From Comamonas fluminis (GTDB lineage Bacteria; Pseudomonadota; Gammaproteobacteria; Burkholderiales; Burkholderiaceae_C): DNA of 64,000 nucleotides. Where the stretch lies: the NCBI RefSeq assembly GCF_019186805.1, contig NZ_CP066783.1, forward strand, positions 1,563,501-1,627,500. Direction: 5' to 3'. Under the pieces are notes generated by a model. That model saw nothing but the letters and a program-made list of their open reading frames with translations, was not told the origin of the DNA and searched no databases. Below, piece by piece: positions 54,633-64,000 of this stretch (position 1 is its first letter; each line of letters begins with the position of its first letter). A program made the translations under genes and the position numbers.

Positions 54633-55868
54633 ATGATCATCACCAGCCTGCTAGACACCGATCTGTATAAATTCACGATGATGCAGGTGGTGCTGCATCA
54701 GTTCCCGGGCGCACAGGTGGAGTACCGCTTCAAGTGCCGCAATCCGGGCGTTCAGCTGGCTCCTTACGTCAACGAAATTCGTGAAGAAATTCGCTCGCTG
54801 TGCAAGCTGCGCTTTCAGGATGCCGAGCTGGCCTACCTGAGTTCGCTGCGCTTCATCAAAAGCGATTTCGTGGATTTTCTGAGCCTGTTCCAGCTCAACG
54901 ACAAATACATCACGGTCACGCCTTTGGCGAATGGCGAGATCGATATCACCATCAAAGGCCCGTGGCTGCACACGATTCTTTTCGAAATTCCGGTGCTGGC
55001 CATCGTCAACGAGGTGTATTTCCGCAATACCCAGCCCGTTCCCAACTTTCTTGAGGGCCGCAAGCGTCTGGACGAGAAGATTGCACTGCTGCAGGAGCCT
55101 GGGCTGGAGTCGCTCAAGATTGCCGATTACGGCACACGCAGGCGCTTTTCCAAGGCCTGGCATGAGGAAGTGCTGCGCGTGCTCTGCGCCAGGCTCGGCT
55201 ATTCGGGCTCGCGTGCATCAGGCTCTGCCCAGGGCCAGCGCAAGGGACAACTGGCCGGCACCAGCAATGTGCTGTATGCGATGAAGCTGGGCCTGATTCC
55301 GCTGGGCACGCTGGCCCACGAATATCTGCAGGCCTGCCAGTCTCTGGGGCCACGTCTGCGCGACAGCCAGATCTTTGGATTCGAGACCTGGGCGCGTGAA
55401 TATCGCGGGGACCTCGGAATTGCGCTGTCCGATGTCTACGGCATGTCGGCATTCCTGCGCGACTTCGATCTGTATTTCTGCAAGCTCTTTGACGGCGCGC
55501 GCCACGACAGCGGCGATCCGTTCGACTGGGGCGAGCGCCTGATTGCGCATTACAAGGCCAATAAGATCGACCCGCTGAGCAAGGTGCTGATCTTCAGCGA
55601 CGGCCTGACTGTGCCCAAGACGATCGAGCTGTTCCAGCGCTTCAATGGCCGCTGCCAGCTGGCATTTGGTATTGGTACTAATCTGACCAACGATCTGGGC
55701 AGCCCACCCGATCATGTGCCGCTGCAGATCGTGATCAAGATGACGCGCTGCAACGGGCAGCCCGTGGCCAAGCTGTCGGACACACCGGGCAAGAGCATGT
55801 GTGATGACGAAAAATATCTGGCCTATCTGCGTCAGGTGTTTGGCATCGCTGCCCCGCAGCAGGCCTGA
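54633..55868 (+). CDS. pncB: Nicotinate phosphoribosyltransferase
   Basis: 411 residues from ATG 54633. Converts nicotinate and PRPP (with ATP) to nicotinate mononucleotide in NAD salvage. [20 protein letters not shown] near residue 6, VEYRFKCRN near 30, [20 protein letters not shown] near 318 and [12 protein letters not shown] near 344 (the PRPP-binding loop) are family signatures. Length fits E. coli PncB (400). Flanked by the dispersed repeat upstream. Confidence 0.95.
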   Translation: MIITSLLDTDLYKFTMMQVVLHQFPGAQVEYRFKCRNPGVQLAPYVNEIREEIRSLCKLRFQDAELAYLSSLRFIKSDFVDFLSLFQLNDKYITVTPLANGEIDITIKGPWLHTILFEIPVLAIVNEVYFRNTQPVPNFLEGRKRLDEKIALLQEPGLESLKIADYGTRRRFSKAWHEEVLRVLCARLGYSGSRASGSAQGQRKGQLAGTSNVLYAMKLGLIPLGTLAHEYLQACQSLGPRLRDSQIFGFETWAREYRGDLGIALSDVYGMSAFLRDFDLYFCKLFDGARHDSGDPFDWGERLIAHYKANKIDPLSKVLIFSDGLTVPKTIELFQRFNGRCQLAFGIGTNLTNDLGSPPDHVPLQIVIKMTRCNGQPVAKLSDTPGKSMCDDEKYLAYLRQVFGIAAPQQA

Positions 55869-55935
55869 GTATGAGTTTTTGATGGTGCAGGCAGGGCTCT
55901 GCCCATCGTGGGTGAAGTAGAGGAAGGAGCCCTTT

Positions 55936-57378
55936 TTGAACAACAGCAAACACTGGATCAAGGCCGCTGGAGCCGCCGTACTGAGTCTGGCAGCCGCCAG
56001 CGTGCAGGCCGCAGAGATTGACGGGGGCACCATGTCCGTGGCCTGGGGCATTCCATTCGTGGGCATGCTGCTGTCGATTGCGCTCATGCCGCTGCTTGCG
56101 CCGCATTTCTGGCATCACCACTTTGGCAAGGTCACCGCAGGCTGGGCTCTGGCCTTCTTGCTGCCGTTTGCCCTGGTCTATGGAATGGGGGCGGCTGGCG
56201 TGAATCTGGTGCACGCCCTGCTGGCCGAATATCTGCCTTTTGTGATCTTGCTGACCGCGCTGTACACGGTGGCTGGCGGTATCTATGTGCGCGGCAACCT
56301 GAGTGGCTCACCGGCACTCAATACCGGCATTCTGGCCATTGGCGCCGTGCTGGCCAGCTTCATGGGCACCACCGGTGCGTCCATGCTGCTGATTCGCCCT
56401 TTGCTGCGTGCCAATGACAACCGGCGCCATCAGGCACATGTGGTGGTGTTCTTCATCTTCATCGTCTCCAATGCCGGTGGTGCATTGACGCCCTTGGGTG
56501 ATCCCCCCCTGTTCCTGGGTTTCCTCAAAGGCATTGATTTCTTCTGGACGGTCAAGCATGTCTGGGGTCCCATGCTGTTTTTGACGGTGGCCTTGCTGGT
56601 GATTTTCTACATCATCGATGCACGCCTGATGGGCAGCAAAGGCGAGAGCGATTTGCCAGACCCCACGCCCAGTGTTGACGTGACAGGTGCACAAAGTCGG
56701 CTGGGGTTTGATGGCCGTGTGAACTTCGTGCTGCTGGGCGTGGTGGTTGCACTGGTGCTGATCAGCGGAATCTGGCGCACTCCTGCGGGACTGGACATTG
56801 CTGGAACCCATGTCGGGCTGCCGGGGCTGGTGCGGGATATTGGCCTGATTGTGGTGGCCTTGCTGTCGCTGAAACTGACACCGGCGCGCGTGCACCAGGC
56901 CAATGATTTTGGCTGGGGTCCCATGCAGGAAGTGGCCAAGCTGTTTGCAGGTATTTTCCTGACCATCATTCCGGTGATTGCCATGCTCAAGGCCGGTGTG
57001 GACGGCCCGTTTGGTGCCGTGGTGCGCGCTGTGACCCATAGCGATGGCACACCCAATCCGGCCATGTACTTCTGGGCCACAGGCGTGCTGTCTTCGTTCC
57101 TGGACAATGCCCCGACCTATCTGGTCTTCTTCAACACCGCGGGTGGTGATCCGGCCCATCTGATGACCGATATGGCGCTGACACTGGCAGCGATTTCCGC
57201 AGGTGCTGTTTTCATGGGTGCCAATACCTATATCGGCAACGCGCCCAACCTCATGGTCAAGGCCATTGCAGAAGATCGCGGCGTCAAGATGCCGGGCTTC
57301 TTTGGCTACATGGTCTGGTCCATCTGCATTCTGCTGCCGCTGCTGGCGGTGATTACATGGCTGTGGTTCATGCCCTGA
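55936..57378 (+). CDS. nhaD: NhaD-type sodium/proton antiporter
   Basis: 480 residues from TTG 55936, with AAGGAGC upstream. A signal-like N-terminus (about 1-25) is followed by about twelve membrane helices. LMPLLAPHFWHHHFGKVTAG near 53, SNAGGALTPLGDPPLFLGFL near 177 and LSSFLDNAPTYLVFFN near 390 are the NhaD/arsenite-ion-transporter signatures. Uses the proton gradient to expel sodium (or lithium). Not clearly linked to its neighbours. Confidence 0.9.
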   Translation: MNNSKHWIKAAGAAVLSLAAASVQAAEIDGGTMSVAWGIPFVGMLLSIALMPLLAPHFWHHHFGKVTAGWALAFLLPFALVYGMGAAGVNLVHALLAEYLPFVILLTALYTVAGGIYVRGNLSGSPALNTGILAIGAVLASFMGTTGASMLLIRPLLRANDNRRHQAHVVVFFIFIVSNAGGALTPLGDPPLFLGFLKGIDFFWTVKHVWGPMLFLTVALLVIFYIIDARLMGSKGESDLPDPTPSVDVTGAQSRLGFDGRVNFVLLGVVVALVLISGIWRTPAGLDIAGTHVGLPGLVRDIGLIVVALLSLKLTPARVHQANDFGWGPMQEVAKLFAGIFLTIIPVIAMLKAGVDGPFGAVVRAVTHSDGTPNPAMYFWATGVLSSFLDNAPTYLVFFNTAGGDPAHLMTDMALTLAAISAGAVFMGANTYIGNAPNLMVKAIAEDRGVKMPGFFGYMVWSICILLPLLAVITWLWFMP

Positions 57379-57413
57379 GGCATTGAGAACACCCCATCAA
57401 GGAGACAACAAGC

Positions 57414-58391
57414 ATGAATTCCAAGCCCCGTATCTTGATTGCCCGCGCCATTTCGCCCGAAGTGGTGCAGCGCCTGCAGCAGCACTTTGAAGTCCAGTCC
57501 AATCAGGACGATGTGGTCTGGTCTGCACAGGAACTTGCCCAGCAACTGCAGGGCAAGGACGGTGTGCTGACCACTGGCTCGCAATCCATCAACGCTGCGC
57601 TGCTGGCCGCCTGCCCGCAGCTGAAGATCGTTGCCAATATGGCGGTGGGCTACAACAACTTCGACGTGCCCGCGATGACGGCCGCTGGCGTGCAAGGTAC
57701 GAACGCCCCCGATGTGCTGACAGAAACCACGGCAGACTTTGGCTTTGCACTGCTGATGGCCACCGCAAGGCGCATTTGCGAGAGCGAGCACTATCTGCGC
57801 GCAGGCCTGTGGAAAGACTGGCATTACGACCTGTTTGCGGGCGCCGAGGTGCACGGCACAACGCTGGGCATTCTGGGCATGGGCCGTATCGGCCAGGCCA
57901 TTGCCCGCCGCGCTGCCCATGGCTTTGGCATGCAGGTCATCTATCACAACCGCTCTCGCCTTGATGCCGCGCTGGAAGCCGATTGCAAGGCTCGCTATGT
58001 CAGCAAGCCAGAACTGCTGGCGCAGGCCGATCATCTGATGCTGGTGCTGCCCTTTACGGCAGAGAACCGCCATGCCATTGGCGCCGCAGAGATTGCACAG
58101 ATGAAGCCCACCGCCACGCTGATCAATATTGCACGCGGCGGTATTGTGGATGACGCGGCGCTGGCGCAGGCCCTGCGTGACAAGCGCATTGCCGCCGCGG
58201 GCCTTGATGTTTTCGAGGGTGAGCCTGCCGTGAACCCGGATCTGCTGACCGTGCCCAATGTGGTGCTGACGCCGCACATCGCCAGCGCGACCAAGGGTAC
58301 GCGCTCTGCCATGGCGGGGCTTGCTGCTGACAACCTGATTTCCTTCTTTGCAGGCAAGGGGCCGCTGACGCCCGTGAACCAGTTGGCCTGA
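57414..58391 (+). CDS. 2-hydroxyacid dehydrogenase (glyoxylate/hydroxypyruvate reductase-like)
   Basis: 325 residues. The nucleotide loop GILGMGRIGQAIARRA is near 150, the catalytic Arg in INIARGGIVDD near 242, Glu in DVFEGEP near 265, and His in LTPHIASAT near 288. This is the D-isomer-specific hydroxyacid dehydrogenase pattern of GhrB/TkrA-type enzymes, probably reducing glyoxylate, hydroxypyruvate or 2-ketogluconate with NAD(P)H. Follows nhaD by 35 bases with AAGGAG before the start. Confidence 0.88.
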   Translation: MNSKPRILIARAISPEVVQRLQQHFEVQSNQDDVVWSAQELAQQLQGKDGVLTTGSQSINAALLAACPQLKIVANMAVGYNNFDVPAMTAAGVQGTNAPDVLTETTADFGFALLMATARRICESEHYLRAGLWKDWHYDLFAGAEVHGTTLGILGMGRIGQAIARRAAHGFGMQVIYHNRSRLDAALEADCKARYVSKPELLAQADHLMLVLPFTAENRHAIGAAEIAQMKPTATLINIARGGIVDDAALAQALRDKRIAAAGLDVFEGEPAVNPDLLTVPNVVLTPHIASATKGTRSAMAGLAADNLISFFAGKGPLTPVNQLA

Positions 58392-58487
58392 TGCACTGCT
58401 GAAAGGCAGTGATTAGGCTCGCCCACGTCACATCTCTTTGAGGGTGGATGCGTGGTCTGAACGCTTTTTCGGCTTTGATAATTTCTG

Positions 58488-58527
58488 CCCCGCCTCGCAC
58501 TTGTGCGCATGGCGGGCTTTTTTATTT
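58488..58527 (+). terminator. Terminator before the tautomerase gene
   Basis: CCCGCC and GGCGGG with an inner TGCGCA-type stem, followed by CTTTTTTATTT. Ends 14 bases before the next ATG, so the tautomerase may depend on readthrough or on a promoter overlapping it. Confidence 0.75.
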
Positions 58528-58541
58528 CAAGCGAGACAGCC

Positions 58542-58949
58542 ATGCCTTTTATCCGCACCAGCGTCCACAAGGACACCACGCCCGCCCAGCGCCAGGCCAT
58601 CGTCAACGGCATTCATCAGGCCCTGATTGACGGCATTGGCATGCCAGCCGATGAACTGTTCAATATGGTCGATGACTACGACGAGCAGAAATTCTTCTTC
58701 AGCCGCACTTTCAATGGCTATCAGCGCTCTGACCGCGTGGTGGTGGTCGAGATCACCATGCGCCGTGGCCGCAGCGATGCGATGAAGCGTGCGCTGTATG
58801 CCAATATCGCCGCCAATCTGGAAAAAGACGCAGGCGTTGCGCCCGGCGATGTGTTCATCTTCACGCATGAAAACGACTACTCGGACTGGTCGGTGGGTGG
58901 CGGCAAGTTCGCCATGGCCATTGCACAGCAAGTCGGCCCCGACGCCTGA
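58542..58949 (+). CDS. Tautomerase-superfamily protein
   Basis: 135 residues starting Met-Pro-Phe-Ile, so Pro2 becomes the catalytic N-terminal proline of the 4-oxalocrotonate tautomerase superfamily. At double the usual length it is a fused two-unit or MIF-like form. The second half has no second N-terminal-type Pro. Substrate unknown. Earlier frame ATG at 58503 would destroy the N-terminal Pro and lies inside the terminator, so it is rejected. Confidence 0.85.
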   Translation: MPFIRTSVHKDTTPAQRQAIVNGIHQALIDGIGMPADELFNMVDDYDEQKFFFSRTFNGYQRSDRVVVVEITMRRGRSDAMKRALYANIAANLEKDAGVAPGDVFIFTHENDYSDWSVGGGKFAMAIAQQVGPDA

Positions 58950-59220
58950 AACCCGCATGGCCCTGCTGCTGGTTCAAAGTCACCACAGAGGCAGCGGGCC
59001 AGCCCACTTTTGACATGATTGATTTCACTGCAGCTGCGCAGCACTGATAATTTGCCTGCACGCAAGTGTCTGCAAACTTCAGGACTGCGTGCAGCGCTGC
59101 CAGACACGCTTGCCATCAAGGTGTCGTGGTGCAGGTAAATTTAGTGATATATGGCTAAAGCGTAGATATATAAAGCGCTTTCAGCTATGAAATCAAGAGT
59201 GCGAAAGGCATTGCAAGACA
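58950..59220. other. Intergenic with dispersed repeat
   Basis: 271 bases, no gene recognised. AT-rich 59130-59200 holds a long repeat copy (59141-59195: GTGATATATGGCTAAAGCG, then ATAAAGCGCTTTCAGCTATG). It precedes rmuC and could hold its promoter. Confidence 0.5.
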
Positions 59221-60873
59221 GTGACGATGTGGTGGCTTGGTTTGGCGGCGGTGGCCGTATTGATCGTGGTCTTGCTTCTGGTGCTGCTGTGGTGGCTGCA
59301 GGGCTTGCGCAGGCAGACTGCGCTGGCGCTGGGGCCTGACGCCATGCGGCTGCAGGCACAGCTGTTGCAAGGCATGCAGGCGCTGGACTTGCGGCTGCAG
59401 CAGCTGGAGCGCAGTAGCCAGAGCACGCAGATGACGGTGGCCAAAAGCGATGGCGCGCTGGACCGCGTGACGCAGCATGTGCAGACGCAGCTGGCCCAGG
59501 CCCTGCAGGGTGCGCAGTTGGCGCGCAGCGAGCAGGTGGCGGCTTTGACGACCTTTCGTGAAGAGGTGGCCCAGCTTGTGCAGCGCCTGACGGCAGATAG
59601 CCAGCAAGCCCGCAGCGCACTGGCGCAAAGCAGTGCCGAGCAGGCCGCCCATGTGCAGCAGCGCTTTGAGGCGCTGGCCGAAACCACGCGGGGCACGCTG
59701 GATTCGCTCAAAGGCGATATCCAGCAGCAGCTCACGCACATGAGCACGCATATGGGCGCAGCGCTCAAGGATCAGCTCGGCAGCAATGGCGAGCAATTGC
59801 GCCACCAGTTTGCCGTGCTGCAGGATGCGGTGAGTCAGCAACTGGGAACCTTGGCACAGGGCCAGCAGACCACGGCTGAGCAGTTGCGCGGCACGCTCAA
59901 CGAGCGGCTGGCCACTATTCAGAATGACAACGCCGTCAAGCTTGATGAGATGCGGCGCACCGTTGACGAAAAGCTGCACGCCACACTGGAGAAGCGCCTG
60001 GGCGAGTCCTTCAAGCTGGTCAGCGACCGGCTGGAACAGGTGCACAAGGGGCTGGGCGAAATGCAGACGCTGGCAGGCAGCGTGGGTGATCTCAAGCGCG
60101 TGATGACCAATGTGAAGTCGCGCGGAACATGGGGCGAGCTGCAGCTGGGCTCCATCATCGATAACGTGCTGACGCCAGAGCAGTACGCCAAGAACGTCAA
60201 GACTGTGCCGGGCAGTGATGAGCTGGTGGAATTCGCCATTCGCATGCCGGGGCGCCAGGAGGAGCAGCCCGTGTGGCTGCCTATCGATGCCAAGTACCCG
60301 GTGGAGCACTACCAGCGTTTGCAGGACGCTCAGGACAGCGCAGATCGCGCGGCCATTGCCGCAGCAGGCAACGCTTTTGAATCTTCCATTCGGGCCGAAG
60401 CCAGGAAGATTGCGGGCAAGTACATTGCGCCGCCCTACACCACAGACTTTGCAGTGATGTATCTGCCCACGGAAGGCTTGTTTGCCGAAGTGCTGCGTCG
60501 CCCCGGTCTGGTGGAAGCCTTGCAAAACGAAAGCCGCATCGTTGTCACCGGCCCAGCCAATCTGGCGGCCATGCTCAACAGTCTGCAGATGGGCTTCAAG
60601 ACGCTGGCGATTGAAAAACGCTCATCCGAAGTCTGGGGTGTGCTGGGCCAGGTCAAGACCGAGTTTGGCAAGTTTGGCGAGGTGGTGGAGGCCACGCGCA
60701 AATCCATTGATGCAGCGGCGCGCAAGTTCGATCAGGTGGGGGTGCGCACCCGCGCCATCCAGCGGCATTTGCGCAATGTGCAGGAATTGCCTGCCAATGC
60801 AGAGGTGGAGCAGCCTTTGTTTCCCGCAACGCCGTTGAGCAGCGACCAGATCAGTGCTGAGGATGAGGAATGA
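59221..60873 (+). CDS. rmuC: DNA recombination protein RmuC
   Basis: 550 residues from GTG 59221, or 548 from ATG 59227. An N-terminal membrane helix (about 4-26) is followed by a long coiled coil (30-270) and the RmuC nuclease-like domain (about 280-490: SVGDLKRVMTNVKSRGTWGE, then DAKYPVEHY, then VMYLPTEGLFAEVL). E. coli RmuC limits inversions at short inverted repeats. Stop overlaps the MFS start as ATGA. Confidence 0.93.
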   Translation: MTMWWLGLAAVAVLIVVLLLVLLWWLQGLRRQTALALGPDAMRLQAQLLQGMQALDLRLQQLERSSQSTQMTVAKSDGALDRVTQHVQTQLAQALQGAQLARSEQVAALTTFREEVAQLVQRLTADSQQARSALAQSSAEQAAHVQQRFEALAETTRGTLDSLKGDIQQQLTHMSTHMGAALKDQLGSNGEQLRHQFAVLQDAVSQQLGTLAQGQQTTAEQLRGTLNERLATIQNDNAVKLDEMRRTVDEKLHATLEKRLGESFKLVSDRLEQVHKGLGEMQTLAGSVGDLKRVMTNVKSRGTWGELQLGSIIDNVLTPEQYAKNVKTVPGSDELVEFAIRMPGRQEEQPVWLPIDAKYPVEHYQRLQDAQDSADRAAIAAAGNAFESSIRAEARKIAGKYIAPPYTTDFAVMYLPTEGLFAEVLRRPGLVEALQNESRIVVTGPANLAAMLNSLQMGFKTLAIEKRSSEVWGVLGQVKTEFGKFGEVVEATRKSIDAAARKFDQVGVRTRAIQRHLRNVQELPANAEVEQPLFPATPLSSDQISAEDEE

Positions 60874-62048
60874 ATGCAGCGCTGCTGCGTTTAATTCTGG
60901 CGCAAATCTGCATTCACGGCTGCATGACTGGCATGCGGATGGCTACACCGCTGCTGGCCCTCAAGGAAGGCTATAGCGCTGCAGCCGTGGGCATGCTGCT
61001 GGCGCTGTTTGCTTTAACCCAGGTGTTTCTTGCGCTGCCAGCCGGGCGCTATGCCGATCGTCATGGCCTCAGGCGGCCTTTGATGCTGAGTGTGATGGCG
61101 GCCAGTTTGGGCGCAGGCGTGGCTGTGCTGCTGCCGGTTTTTCCGGTGCTTTGCCTGAGTGCCTTGCTCACCGGTGGCGCAGCAGGCACAGCTTTGATTG
61201 CCCTGCAGCGCCATGTAGGCCGCATGGCGCATAACAAGGATGAGCTGCGCAAGGTTTTCAGCTGGCTGGCCATTGGGCCCGCGATTTCCAATTTTCTGGG
61301 GCCTTTTGCAGCGGGCTTGCTGATTGACTACGCAGGGGGCGAGGCGGCCAGTGAAACCGGGTTCAGAGCCGCGTTTTTGCTGCTGGCACTGACTCCGCTG
61401 GCCGCGTGGTTCTGGGCCCGCACGGTGCAGGAGCTGCCGCCGGCTCTGGCCTCGTCCAGCAGCAGAAATGCAACAGCATGGGATCTGGTGCAGAACCGGG
61501 GTTTTCGGCGTTTGCTGCTGCTGAACTGGGCCTTGTCTTCGTGCTGGGATGTGCACACTTTTGTGGTGCCCATTCTGGGGCATGAGCGCGGTCTGCCAGC
61601 CTCGGTCATTGGCACGATTCTGGGGGCGTTTGCCATTGCTGCAGCCGTCATCCGCATGCTGATGCCCCTGCTGACCCGGCATATGGAAGAGTGGCAGGTG
61701 GTACTGGGGGCCATGGTGTGCGCCTGTGTGCTTTTCATGGCCTATCCCTTCATGCCCGGTGCCTGGAGTATGGGCGCCTGCTCGGTGATGCTGGGCATTG
61801 TCCTGGGTTCAGTGCAGCCCATGGTGATGAGCATGATTCACCAAATCACCCCCGCAGAGCGCCATGGCGAGGCACTGGGCCTGCGCCTGATGGCCATTAA
61901 CGGCTCCAGCGTGCTGATGCCGATTCTGTTTGGGTCGCTGGGCACCGTTGTGGGGGTGTCAGCGCTTTTCTGGGCGGTGGGGGTGATTGTCGGCAGCGCT
62001 ACGCGCTTGCCCTGGCTAATTGGACATGAAGACATGCCCGCTGATTGA
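60870..62048 (+). CDS. MFS transporter
   Basis: 392 residues, twelve predicted helices. LPAGRYADRHGLRRPLMLSV near residue 56 is the MFS loop 2-3 motif, and GEALGLRLMAINGSSVLMPI lies near 332. No close subfamily recognised, substrate unknown. Translationally coupled to rmuC. Confidence 0.85.
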   Translation: MNAALLRLILAQICIHGCMTGMRMATPLLALKEGYSAAAVGMLLALFALTQVFLALPAGRYADRHGLRRPLMLSVMAASLGAGVAVLLPVFPVLCLSALLTGGAAGTALIALQRHVGRMAHNKDELRKVFSWLAIGPAISNFLGPFAAGLLIDYAGGEAASETGFRAAFLLLALTPLAAWFWARTVQELPPALASSSSRNATAWDLVQNRGFRRLLLLNWALSSCWDVHTFVVPILGHERGLPASVIGTILGAFAIAAAVIRMLMPLLTRHMEEWQVVLGAMVCACVLFMAYPFMPGAWSMGACSVMLGIVLGSVQPMVMSMIHQITPAERHGEALGLRLMAINGSSVLMPILFGSLGTVVGVSALFWAVGVIVGSATRLPWLIGHEDMPAD

Positions 62049-62061
62049 GCTCGTTCACTAT

Positions 62062-62617
62062 TCAATACGCGTGGCCAGGAAACGGCTGATTTTGGGGATT
62101 CACGCAATTGACGCCATAGCAGGGCCAGTAAGAGGGAGGGGGCACGGGCTCCGGTATCAGCTCGGTCTGCGTGCCGCAGGCAGCATTGACCTCAGTGATG
62201 GCTGCATTCATGCGCGCGCGCCTTTTTTCGTCTGACAGAGTGTGAATATGGTTGATCCAGTCCATATCCTTGCGGGCTCGGTGGCAAGCGGGAGTGTTCG
62301 CTAGGTTGAGGGGCGTGTTTGCCGCCGTGGCTTGCTGGCTCTCTTTGAGTGCTGCGTCCTGCTCTTGCTGGCGCTGTCGTAGCTCGTTGCTTTCTTTTTC
62401 CAGCCTGGGCTTTATTGGCTTGGGCCGCTTGCTCGCGCTCACGCTGGATTTCAGCCGTGGTTTTCTTGCGCTCTACCAGCCCTTCAGTCTGGCCTTTGGG
62501 ACAGGGAGCGTCTGAGTAGCTGGTCTTGCCTGAAGGGCCTTCGCAGCGATAGACCTGTGCCTGAGCCCCGCCACCAAGGCTTAGCAACACAAAGAAAAAA
62601 GCCAGTTTGCTGCGCAT
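62062..62617 (-). pseudogene. DUF4124-domain protein, frameshifted
   Basis: Frame 1 from ATG 62617 encodes a signal peptide (about 1-20), then the DUF4124 start VYRCEGPSGKTSYSDAPCPK and TTAEIQREREQAAQANKA. At GGG 62407-62409 (minus GCCCAGG) the natural continuation is in the next frame (RLEKESNELRQRQQEQDAAL, on to a DUF4124-like Cys tail YWPCYGVNCVNP) ending at 62062. One extra C would explain it: GCC-AGG would give Ala-Arg-Leu-Glu. Frame 1 without the shift runs on to 62192 with a basic low-complexity tail. May be a true mutation or a sequencing error in the CCC run. It does not look like a programmed shift site. Confidence 0.75.
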
Positions 62618-62682
62618 GAGGCCTCCAAATAAGGGTCATGCTAAACAGACTGGCTAAGCCGAGTATGTCAAACGGCTGAAGA

Positions 62683-63840
62683 TTACAGCTCTTCGACTCT
62701 GCGAGCTGGATAGCTGTCCCAGCTCTGGCAGCCGGGGCAGTGCCAGAAATGGGTGCGCGCCTCAAAGCCACAGGCTGCGCAGCGGTAACGGGTCAATGGC
62801 TTGGTGGCGTGGTTGAGCGCTTTCTGAACAGCATCGTGGTATTGCTCTTCGGCCAGCGTTTCGCCTTCCAGCCATTGCGCTGCGGCCACCAGAGATGGCT
62901 CGTGCTGCAAGTGCTCAACCAGACGGGTTCGCCCCGGGGCTTGTGCGTCATTGCTCTTCTTGTCCAGAGCAACCAGCGCCTGAAGCAGATCCAGCGATGG
63001 CTGCTGTTCATAGTGCTTGACCAGCAGGTCATGCACGGGCTGGTATTGACCAGTAGCCTCAGCCACTTCGACCATTAGGCCGGCAGCCAGTGGCAGAGCG
63101 GTTGGGCTGTTTTGCGCAAGCGCCTGCAGACTTTCCCAGGCCTGGGCTGACTGACCCTGGCGATGCTGCAACTGTGCCAGCTCCAGCCGGGGGCGTGGCG
63201 CTTGCGGGGCTGTTTCCAGCGCTTGCTGCAATTGCGAGAAAGCTTTGTCCAGCTGGCCGCGTGCCACCTGAGTCTGTGCATCTTCGCAAAGGTAGTGGGC
63301 AAGGCGGATGCTGAAATCTCCCTGGTTGGCTGCCTGCATCTTGCGCACGATGGCGGCCGCTTGCGTCCAGTCGCGTGAGCGCTCATAAATCGCCAGCAGG
63401 GCCAGACGGGCATCGCCTTCATATTGCGTGCCTTCCAGGCGGTTCAGCGCCTCTTCTGCACGGTCAAGCAGGCCAGCCTTCAGAAAGTCCTGTGCCAGTG
63501 CATGCTGGGCGCGGTCTCGGTCCGGGCGGGAGAGGTCGGCGCGGCGGAGCAAATGCTCGTGCACGCGCACGGCGCGGTTGTATTCGCCGCGACGGCGAAA
63601 CAGATTGCCTAGGGCAAAGTGCAGCTCGGTGGTGTCCGGGTCGTTCTGTACGGCTTCGATAAAGGCATCAATGGCCTTGTCCTGCTGCTCGTTGAGCAGA
63701 AAGTTCAGGCCTTTGAAATAGGCTTTGGGCGCCTGGCGGTTGTCTGCGCGCACTTGGCGCAGGTCCCAGCGGGAAGCGAGCCAGCCCAGTACAAAGGCGA
63801 CGGGCAAGCCCAGCAAAATCCAAGTCAGATTAAATTCCAT
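62683..63840 (-). CDS. lapB: LapB (YciM) TPR heat-shock protein
   Basis: 385 residues from ATG 63840. One N-terminal helix (about 4-22) anchors a set of TPR repeats (about 40-340), and the C-terminus is a rubredoxin-type zinc knuckle (RCAACGFEARTHFWHCPGCQ, about 355-374). LapB controls LpxC degradation by FtsH and so balances lipopolysaccharide synthesis. It overlaps the lapA stop by 11 bases. Confidence 0.94.
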   Translation of the reverse strand: MEFNLTWILLGLPVAFVLGWLASRWDLRQVRADNRQAPKAYFKGLNFLLNEQQDKAIDAFIEAVQNDPDTTELHFALGNLFRRRGEYNRAVRVHEHLLRRADLSRPDRDRAQHALAQDFLKAGLLDRAEEALNRLEGTQYEGDARLALLAIYERSRDWTQAAAIVRKMQAANQGDFSIRLAHYLCEDAQTQVARGQLDKAFSQLQQALETAPQAPRPRLELAQLQHRQGQSAQAWESLQALAQNSPTALPLAAGLMVEVAEATGQYQPVHDLLVKHYEQQPSLDLLQALVALDKKSNDAQAPGRTRLVEHLQHEPSLVAAAQWLEGETLAEEQYHDAVQKALNHATKPLTRYRCAACGFEARTHFWHCPGCQSWDSYPARRVEEL

Positions 63841-64000
63841 GCAAATCGCTCGGGGCAATGATCGAAGAAGAGGGCTGTGCAGCGGCGGTGTTCGGGCTGT
63901 CGGCGGCCGCATTGGGCTCTGGCTGGGCTGCCTGCTTGGCCGCTTGTGCCTCGCGTGCGGCGCTGCGGTGTTTGAGCCAGCGGGGCACCATGCCCAGCAC
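63830..64000 (-). CDS. lapA: LapA, C-terminal part (cut by window end)
   Basis: 56 codons are visible. The reading frame at 64000 opens with VLGMVPRWLKHRSAAREAQ, the end of the second LapA helix, then an Ala/Gln/Pro-rich tail to TAA at 63832-63830. LapA is a two-helix membrane protein that assembles LPS with LapB. The stop overlaps the lapB start, the usual lapAB arrangement. Confidence 0.85.
   Translation of the reverse strand: MLGMVPRWLKHRSAAREAQAAKQAAQPEPNAAADSPNTAAAQPSSSIIAPSDLHGI

Noticed and set aside
62192..62617. Unshifted DUF4124 frame as an intact 141-residue gene
   Set aside because: Its last third is an unrelated basic low-complexity tail, while the other frame continues the family pattern.

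Overview
The window looks like a chromosomal segment of a betaproteobacterium of the family Comamonadaceae, most likely Comamonas. The reasons are high GC, a quinohemoprotein alcohol dehydrogenase of the Comamonas testosteroni type, the lapA-lapB, folC-SPOR-cvpA-purF-metZ and proVWX orders, and a dispersed short extragenic repeat (GATAGCT..AGCGCTT..AAGCGCT) typical of this family. Genus assignment is inference.

Region 1 (1-5460) is accessory. A minus-strand run of small, often ATGA-overlapping genes resembles a store of polymorphic-toxin immunity genes (NTF2-like, barstar, SUFU, CPCC, DUF5071, small zinc ribbons) with no toxin gene beside it. At 4837-5222 lie two hairpins with the architecture of integron attC sites. 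They bracket a small membrane-protein gene whose stop codon sits inside the attC core, so this is a cassette remnant without a visible integrase.

Region 2 (5500-19700) holds core metabolism: a class I fumarase and a class II fumarase on either side of a MHYT-GGDEF-EAL c-di-GMP protein, a ParB-like protein overlapping a SulP transporter, a MarR/Bcr-type efflux pair, a PQQ/heme alcohol dehydrogenase, a CheX-like DUF3334 protein and a lipoprotein.

Region 3 (19700-34000) holds transport and biosynthesis: proVWX (glycine betaine), a UPF0114 membrane protein with a duplicated start site, acetyl-CoA synthetase, a complete polar amino acid ABC transporter with two tandem binding proteins, argG and a PpnP-like nucleoside phosphorylase.

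Region 4 (34000-43000) is the conserved folC - SPOR - cvpA - purF - metZ - gltX block. gltX is followed by eleven tRNA genes in Ala(GGC)-Glu(TTC)-Asp(GTC) units, with three more in a second copy at 51662-51983. Between the two tRNA clusters sits a CzcCBA-type metal efflux operon ending in an atypical PII protein.

Region 5 (52000-64000) contains a short-chain dehydrogenase, a phasin with paired palindromes in its promoter, a hot-dog thioesterase, pncB, a NhaD antiporter, a 2-hydroxyacid dehydrogenase, a tautomerase, rmuC, an MFS transporter, a frameshifted DUF4124 gene and the lapB/lapA envelope pair, where lapA is cut by the window end.

The most unusual items are the immunity array with integron remnant, the repeated tRNA triplets, the PII-metal efflux pairing, the hairpin between the binding-protein and permease genes, and the single-base frameshift in the DUF4124 gene.
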